Assembly: GCA_964461455.1 (NCBI GenBank)
Contig: CAYWUJ010000003.1
Span: 47,429 to 111,428 of the forward strand
Direction of reading: 5' to 3'
DNA length: 64,000 bases
Source: UBA1413 sp964461455
GTDB taxonomy: Bacteria; Bacteroidota; Bacteroidia; Bacteroidales; Prolixibacteraceae
The notes below the pieces were generated by a model. The model searched no databases, had not been told where the DNA came from, and worked only from the letters and a program-made list of their open reading frames with translations. Position 1 is the stretch's first letter; the number at the start of each line of letters is the position of its first letter. The translations under genes were made by a program, and so were the position numbers. Below are positions 58,996-64,000 of this stretch, piece after piece.

Positions 58996-61647
58996 ATGGA
59001 ATACAATTTCGGTGATATCGAGAAGAAGTGGCAGGCGATGTGGGAAGAGAAGAGGACCTTCCGTACGGAGGATGATTTTTCAAAGCCCAAGTATTACATT
59101 TTGGACATGTTTCCCTATCCTTCGGGGGCGGGGTTGCATGTCGGCCATCCTGAGGGATACACGGCCACCGATATTCTCAGCAGGTACAAGCGGATGAGGG
59201 GTTTCAACGTGCTTCATCCGATGGGGTGGGATGCCTTTGGGCTTCCTGCAGAGCAATATGCCATTCAAACGGGGACCCACCCGGCGCTGACCACCCGGAA
59301 AAACTGCGACAACTTCCGGCGGCAGATCAAGGCCCTGGGGCTTAGTTATGATTGGGACCGTGAGATCAACACTACCGACCCGGAATACTTCAAATGGACA
59401 CAATGGATATTCATACAGCTTTTCAACACCTGGTATGATCAGGAGAGCGGCAGGGGAAGGCCTGTCAGGGAGCTTCCCGTTCCTGAGGAGGTGATCGCCG
59501 GGGGTAAGGAGGCTGTCAGGAAATATACCGATGAACGCCGGCTGGCCTATTATGACCATGCCCAGGTGTGGTGGTGTGGTTCCTGCCGCACGGTATGCGC
59601 CAATGAGGAGGTGCTCACCGACGGGTCGCATGAGAAATGCGGTCACCCGGTCACCCGCAAAAACCTCAAGCAGTGGCTGCTCCGCATTCCCCACTATGCC
59701 GAGAGGCTGCTGTCGGGTCTCGACGACCTTGACTGGCCCGAGGGGGTGAAGGATATGCAGCGTAACTGGATCGGCAAATCACAGGGTGCCGAAGTGGAGT
59801 TTCCCATCATTGGGCAGGAGATCGCCCTGAAGGTGTACACCACCCGTCCCGACACCCTGTTCGGGGCCACCTATATGGTCATTTCCCCTGAGCATCCCCT
59901 GGTCGATCAGCTGGTAACCCCTGAGAACAAGCTCCTTGCCCGCGAGTATACCCGGGCGGCCTCCCTCAAGTCGGATCTTGACCGCACCGAGCTGGCCAAG
60001 GAAAAGACCGGGATTTTCACCGGCAGCATGGCTGAAAATCCGGTTACGGGTGAGGCTATTCCGGTATGGATTGCCGACTATGTGCTGATGGGCTATGGTA
60101 CCGGAGCCATCATGGCTGTTCCCGCCCACGACACCCGCGACTTCGAGTTCGCCAAAAAATTCGGGATTCCCGTGAAATGCATCCTTGACCCTGCGGAAGC
60201 CCCCGCCGCCACCCGCGAAGAGGTGCTGGCAGGCAACGCCTGCTGGACCGGTGACGGCCTTTACATCCACTCCGCCCATCGCGGCAGGGAGATTGACATC
60301 AACGGACTGAACAAGGAACAGGGCATCGCCGCCATCACCCGGTGGCTCGAAAGCCGGGGCATCGGCAAGGCCACCGTCAATTACAAAATCAGGGACTGGC
60401 TTTTCAGCAGACAGCGATACTGGGGGGAACCCTTTCCGGTGATTCACTGGGAAGATGGCGAGGTGACCCTCGATGAGGAGCTTCCCGTGGTTCTGCCCGA
60501 AATGGAGAAATATGAACCCGGGGAAGGAGGGGAATCGCCGCTGGCCAATGCCAGGGAGTGGCTGTCGGTCACCGCAAAAGACGGGCGCCAAGGCCGCAGG
60601 GAAACCAATACGATGCCCCAGTGGGCCGGATCGTGCTGGTACTATCTCCGGTTTATCGATCCCCGCAATAAGGAAAATATCTTCGACCCAAAGCTTGAAA
60701 AATACTGGATGCCCGTTGACCTTTACGTCGGCGGCGCCGAACACGCCGTGCTCCACCTCCTCTACAGCCGTTTCTGGCACAAGGTGCTCTTTGACCTGGG
60801 CATTGTCTCCACCGATGAGCCCTTTGCCCGGCTCTTCAACCAGGGAATGATCCTGGCCTTTGCCTATGAAACCGCCACTGGCGCCAAGGTCAGCTCCGAC
60901 CTGGTGGAAGAACACGACGGAGGTTACCGCCACACCGAAACCGGGGAAACCCTGAACCAGATCGTGGCCAAAATGTCAAAGTCCCTCAAGAATGTGATCA
61001 ACCCCGACGATGTGGTCAGTCAGTATGGTGCTGATGCCCTGCGCCTCTACGAAATGTTTATGGGTCCCCTCGATGAACGGAAACCATGGGCAGAAAAGGG
61101 AGTCAAGGGGGTCTTCAACTTTCTGAACCGGGTGTACCGTTTCTTCTCGGAACCTGCCAACATCAGGGAGGGCGGGGAAGAGCCGGAAATGCTCAAAGCC
61201 CTGCACCAGGCCATTCTCAAGGTCACCTCCGATGTGGAAGGACTCAAGTTCAATACCGCCATTTCAGCCCTGATGGTCTTTAACAATACGGCCATGAAAA
61301 GAGGAAGTGTCGCCCGCAGTTCTGCCGAAACCTTCGTAAAACTGCTCTCCCCCTTTGCCCCCCACATGGGAGAGGAGTTATGGTCGCAGCTGGGACATGG
61401 CCATACCCTGGCCTATGAAAGCTGGCCCGAGGCCGACGAAAGCCTTCTGGTGGAGGAAAGCTTTGACTACCCGGTCTCCTTCAACGGGAAACTGCGTTTC
61501 AAGATGGAACTTTCCCTGAACATGACGGTGGCCGACATCGAAAAAGCCGTAATGGATCATCCGAAAACCGGTCACTACCTCGAGGGTAAAAACCTGCGAA
61601 AAATCATCGTGGTGCCCGGAAAAATTATCAATGTCGTTATTGCCTGA
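58996..61647 (+). CDS. leuS: LeuS, leucyl-tRNA synthetase
   Basis: Class I synthetase (883 aa). The HIGH-type motif is PYPSGAGLHVGHPEGYTATDI. The CP1 editing domain has TTRPDTLFGATYMVISPEHP and GTGAIMAVPAHDTRDFEFA. The KMSKS motif (AKMSKSLKNVINP) and the anticodon-binding domain follow, and the C-terminal tail is present. I start at the ATG at 58996 (MEYNFGDIEKKWQ), the family N-terminus; the in-frame upstream codons cross the promoter. It is followed by the YitT gene after 11 bases. Confidence 0.96.
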   Translation: MEYNFGDIEKKWQAMWEEKRTFRTEDDFSKPKYYILDMFPYPSGAGLHVGHPEGYTATDILSRYKRMRGFNVLHPMGWDAFGLPAEQYAIQTGTHPALTTRKNCDNFRRQIKALGLSYDWDREINTTDPEYFKWTQWIFIQLFNTWYDQESGRGRPVRELPVPEEVIAGGKEAVRKYTDERRLAYYDHAQVWWCGSCRTVCANEEVLTDGSHEKCGHPVTRKNLKQWLLRIPHYAERLLSGLDDLDWPEGVKDMQRNWIGKSQGAEVEFPIIGQEIALKVYTTRPDTLFGATYMVISPEHPLVDQLVTPENKLLAREYTRAASLKSDLDRTELAKEKTGIFTGSMAENPVTGEAIPVWIADYVLMGYGTGAIMAVPAHDTRDFEFAKKFGIPVKCILDPAEAPAATREEVLAGNACWTGDGLYIHSAHRGREIDINGLNKEQGIAAITRWLESRGIGKATVNYKIRDWLFSRQRYWGEPFPVIHWEDGEVTLDEELPVVLPEMEKYEPGEGGESPLANAREWLSVTAKDGRQGRRETNTMPQWAGSCWYYLRFIDPRNKENIFDPKLEKYWMPVDLYVGGAEHAVLHLLYSRFWHKVLFDLGIVSTDEPFARLFNQGMILAFAYETATGAKVSSDLVEEHDGGYRHTETGETLNQIVAKMSKSLKNVINPDDVVSQYGADALRLYEMFMGPLDERKPWAEKGVKGVFNFLNRVYRFFSEPANIREGGEEPEMLKALHQAILKVTSDVEGLKFNTAISALMVFNNTAMKRGSVARSSAETFVKLLSPFAPHMGEELWSQLGHGHTLAYESWPEADESLLVEESFDYPVSFNGKLRFKMELSLNMTVADIEKAVMDHPKTGHYLEGKNLRKIIVVPGKIINVVIA

Positions 61648-61658
61648 AACAGTGCCCT

Positions 61659-62525
61659 ATGAAGGAGTTGTTTAAAAAGAGAATCGCGTTCATTGAGGAC
61701 TACGTGATCATCACCCTTGGTTTGCTGCTCTATGCGGTATCGTGGACCCTTTTCATCCTTCCGGCCCAGATCACGGGTGGCGGGGTGAGCGGTATCGGGG
61801 CCGTGATCTATTTTGCCACGGGATTTCCGATCGGGGTGACCTATTTTCTGGTCAACATTGTGCTGGTGGCCATTGCATTGAAAGTACTGGGGTCGAGCTT
61901 CGGCATCAAAACCATCTACAGCATGTCGGTCATCACGGTGGCCCTCACCGTCACCCAGCAACTCGTGAAGGAACCCCTGATCGACGACATCTTTCTCTCG
62001 TCGGTGCTGGGGGGAGGCCTTGCCGGCGTGGGACTGGGAATCGTCTTCACCCGCGGGGGATCTACGGGCGGTACCGACATCATCGCCGCCATCGTCAACA
62101 AATACAGAAATATCAGTCCCGGCAGAGTCATCCTCTACTGCGACGTGCTGATCATCGCCTCCTCCTATCTGGTGCTGAAGTCGGTCGATAAGCTGGTATA
62201 CGGATATGTGGCCATGGCGGTCACCTCCTATGCCCTTGACGCGGTGCTCAGCGGAGCCAACCGGTCGGCGCAGATGCTGATCTTCTCCCGGAAATATGAA
62301 GAGATTGCTGATTTCATCAACCTGCAGAGATACCGCGGGGTGACCGTGATTGACGGCGTGGGCTGGTATTCCAAGGATAACGTAAAAGTGGTCATTTCCG
62401 TGGTCAGAAAAAGGGAGACCGGGGCTATTTTCAGAAAAATCAAGGAAATCGATCCCAATGCTTTTATTTCCATGGGAAGTGTCATGGGAGTATATGGCCA
62501 GGGATTCGATCAATTAAAACTCTAA
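61659..62525 (+). CDS. YitT/DUF2179 membrane protein
   Basis: Inner-membrane protein (288 aa). Five or so hydrophobic segments cover about residues 12-190, including ITGGGVSGIGAVIYFATGFPIGVTYFLVN and FTRGGSTGGTDIIAAIV, which are typical of the YitT family. The C-terminal cytoplasmic DUF2179 domain (about 195-288) has YRGVTVIDGVGWYSKDNVKVVISVV. The function is not established. It ends one base before the M23 peptidase gene and is likely co-transcribed with it and leuS. Confidence 0.88.
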   Translation: MKELFKKRIAFIEDYVIITLGLLLYAVSWTLFILPAQITGGGVSGIGAVIYFATGFPIGVTYFLVNIVLVAIALKVLGSSFGIKTIYSMSVITVALTVTQQLVKEPLIDDIFLSSVLGGGLAGVGLGIVFTRGGSTGGTDIIAAIVNKYRNISPGRVILYCDVLIIASSYLVLKSVDKLVYGYVAMAVTSYALDAVLSGANRSAQMLIFSRKYEEIADFINLQRYRGVTVIDGVGWYSKDNVKVVISVVRKRETGAIFRKIKEIDPNAFISMGSVMGVYGQGFDQLKL

Positions 62526-62526
62526 C

Positions 62527-63771
62527 ATGGATTGGAAGAAAACAGGAAAATTCCTGATCACCGGGGTGGTGCTCCTTGCGGCAGCCACCACCGCTTACAT
62601 ATTGTTCACCCCTGAAAAACCCCGGGAACCCGTTCCCGAAGCCGTGATTCCGGAGATTCGCTTCGGCTTCCCTGTCGATTCCTTCCACATCGTGGAGGGG
62701 GTGGTCAAGGCCCACCAGAACCTGGGCGACATCCTGACAGGTTTCGGGGTGAACATGTCACGGATCGACCAACTTGCCCGGAACTGCGAGGGGATTTTCG
62801 ACGTCAGGAAGATCAGGACCGGCCAGCATTTCTTCCTTTTCCAGAGTCCCGACTCAACCCGCGAGGCCCGGTACCTGGTCTACGAAAACAACAGGATCGA
62901 ATATGTGATCTTTGATCTTTCTGACTCCCTTGCCATTTCGCTGGGAAGGAAGAAGGTGCGTGTCGAGCAGCGGGCGGCCAGCGGGCGTATTGAGTCGAAC
63001 CTGTGGAACACGATGACTTCCAACAATCTGAGCCCTGCCCTGGCGGTGGAGATGAGTGAGATCTACGCCTGGACCATCGACTTCTTCGGCATTCAGAAGG
63101 GCGACAGGTTCCGGTTGCTGTACCAGGAGCAATTCGTCGACACGGTATCCATAGGCGTAGGCCCCATCTATGCCGCAGAATTCGAACATGTGGGGAAAAG
63201 CTATTATGCCTTCCGTTTTTCGCAGGACGAAGGGTTTGACTATTTCGATGACCGGGGCGAGAACCTCAGAAAAGCCTTTCTGAAGGCTCCATTGAGTTTT
63301 AGGCGCATCAGCTCCCATTTCTCGGGAAGCCGGCTCCACCCGGTACTGAAAATCAGAAGACCCCACTACGGGGTGGACTATGCTGCCCCCAGGGGAACCC
63401 CGGTTGTGAGCATCGGTGACGGCACCGTCATTGAGAGAGGTTATAAGGGAGGTGGCGGCAATACCGTAAAAATCAAGCACAACACGGTTTATACCACCCT
63501 GTACCTGCACCTTTCGGGATTTGCCAAAGGGATCGCTCCCGGAGCCAGGGTCAGGCAGGGTGAAGTGATCGGATATGTGGGCTCCACAGGGTTGTCGACG
63601 GGTCCTCACCTCGACTTCCGGGTGTACAAGAACGGCACTCCCATTGATCCCCTGAAGCTCGACGTTCCTCCCGGGGAACCCGTAAAGACGGAATTCAGGC
63701 ATGAATTCACCAACGACAAAGACTCCCTGACCGTTCTGCTCTACAAAATCAACTGGAACGGCCACCAATAA
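62527..63771 (+). CDS. Membrane-anchored M23 peptidase (LytM-type)
   Basis: Predicted periplasmic zinc endopeptidase or LytM-like protein (414 aa) acting on peptidoglycan cross-links. One N-terminal helix (about 9-27) anchors it. A long region (45-250) carries LysM/OapA-like segments, then the M23 domain has the zinc ligands H280 and D284 in HYGVDYAAP, H328 in YLHLS and H361 in GPHLDFR. All four residues are present, so it is likely active rather than a degenerate LytM activator. It follows the YitT gene by one base. Confidence 0.92.
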   Translation: MDWKKTGKFLITGVVLLAAATTAYILFTPEKPREPVPEAVIPEIRFGFPVDSFHIVEGVVKAHQNLGDILTGFGVNMSRIDQLARNCEGIFDVRKIRTGQHFFLFQSPDSTREARYLVYENNRIEYVIFDLSDSLAISLGRKKVRVEQRAASGRIESNLWNTMTSNNLSPALAVEMSEIYAWTIDFFGIQKGDRFRLLYQEQFVDTVSIGVGPIYAAEFEHVGKSYYAFRFSQDEGFDYFDDRGENLRKAFLKAPLSFRRISSHFSGSRLHPVLKIRRPHYGVDYAAPRGTPVVSIGDGTVIERGYKGGGGNTVKIKHNTVYTTLYLHLSGFAKGIAPGARVRQGEVIGYVGSTGLSTGPHLDFRVYKNGTPIDPLKLDVPPGEPVKTEFRHEFTNDKDSLTVLLYKINWNGHQ

Positions 63772-63878
63772 TCCTGAGCTGGTCTGATTCCGGAAGCGAT
63801 CACCGGAATGTGCGGCAGGCCTTCGGGAGGTTGGAGCACAGACAGACTACCATAGGCCGGGAATTCCGGAAGAGAGAC

Positions 63879-64000
63879 TTATCGGATCCAGCGGCTGATC
63901 TTCTGCGACAAATCCCTGATGATCTGACTGTCGATCAGGTGGATAAGGCTTTTACCCCCCGAGTGGATCAGGATATTCCTGACATAAATGAATAACCCCA
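63879..64000 (-). CDS. C-terminal end of an unidentified minus-strand gene (partial)
   Basis: From the window edge the minus strand is open for 40 codons to a TAA at 63881-63879. The peptide has alternating hydrophobic and charged residues (GLFIYVRNILIHSGGKSLI, then LIDSQIIRDLSQKISRW), as in a folded helical terminus, and the frame is convergent with the M23 gene. A weak hairpin ATTCCGG/CCGGAAT near 63787-63809 lies between them. I cannot name the family. The overlapping plus-strand reading frame at 63810-63995 looks like its shadow. Confidence 0.5.
   Translation of the reverse strand, partial: GLFIYVRNILIHSGGKSLIHLIDSQIIRDLSQKISRWIR

Noticed and set aside
63810..63995. 61-codon plus-strand frame after the M23 gene
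   Set aside because: It is antisense to the more protein-like minus-strand frame and lacks a ribosome-binding site.

Overview
The window is a 64 kb stretch of chromosome from a member of the phylum Bacteroidota, most probably a Bacteroidales/Marinilabiliales-type lineage with a fairly GC-rich genome. The assignment rests on several signs. Gene families and gene order are typical of the phylum: sigma-54 activator–lptE–TPR–secG–groES–groEL, and OMP–TPR–lptC–CNNM–ppiD. There is a protein with a type IX secretion (Por) C-terminal domain. Several promoters fit the Bacteroidota consensus TTTG-N19/21-TAnnTTTG. It reads as core chromosome: no insertion sequence, prophage, CRISPR array or defence island was seen.

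Layout. 1–11.6 kb (+): 3' part of the division and cell-wall (dcw) cluster, mraY-murD-ftsW-murG-murC-ftsQ-ftsA, followed by two tandem ftsZ paralogues and yqeY, closed by a strong bidirectional hairpin. 11.7–18.9 kb (-): envelope-biogenesis operon (OMP, TPR protein, lptC, CNNM/CBS protein) plus ppiD. 19.0–22.3 kb (-): nadC, nadB and a HAD phosphatase. 22.4–31.0 kb (+): GHL10 glycosidase, DUF4922 HIT-like protein, SpoIID/LytB protein and AmpG-type permease, which looks like a peptidoglycan-fragment salvage cluster, then alkaline phosphatase and a PlsC acyltransferase. 31–34.2 kb (-): DEAD-box helicase, dprA and a small membrane protein. 34.3–36.6 kb (+): aroB-aroA. 36.6–40.4 kb: NagX-like acetyltransferase (-) divergent from a GH20 hexosaminidase (+). 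40.5–42.9 kb: tadA (-) and aspS (+). 43.0–45.4 kb (-): ExbB–membrane protein–ExbD–ExbD operon with a full promoter. 45.7–49.3 kb (-): tRNA-Ser(GGA), ansA, tatD, gdhA. 49.6–54.7 kb (-): groL, groS, secG, a TPR protein, lptE and a sigma-54 activator. 54.8–56.0 kb (+): kdsB and a tail-only T9SS protein, then a ten-unit 19-bp tandem array. 56.3–64 kb: HerA-like ATPase (-), then guaD, a DUF4332 HhH protein, leuS, a YitT protein and an M23 peptidase (+), and the C-terminal end of an unidentified minus-strand gene at the edge.

Common theme. Much of the window builds, cuts or recycles the envelope: lipid II synthesis and septation (murC/D/G, mraY, ftsW/Q/A/Z), LPS export and Kdo activation (lptC, lptE, kdsB), periplasmic folding (ppiD), muropeptide and amino-sugar salvage (AmpG, SpoIID, GHL10, GH20, NagX) and ExbBD energy transduction. 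The most unusual items are the two FtsZ paralogues with different C-terminal tails, the AmpG permease with a ~200-residue insert ending in an Ig/Calx-beta-like segment, the SpoIID protein without a signal peptide beside AmpG, the T9SS protein that is only a sorting tail, and the 19-bp tandem array.
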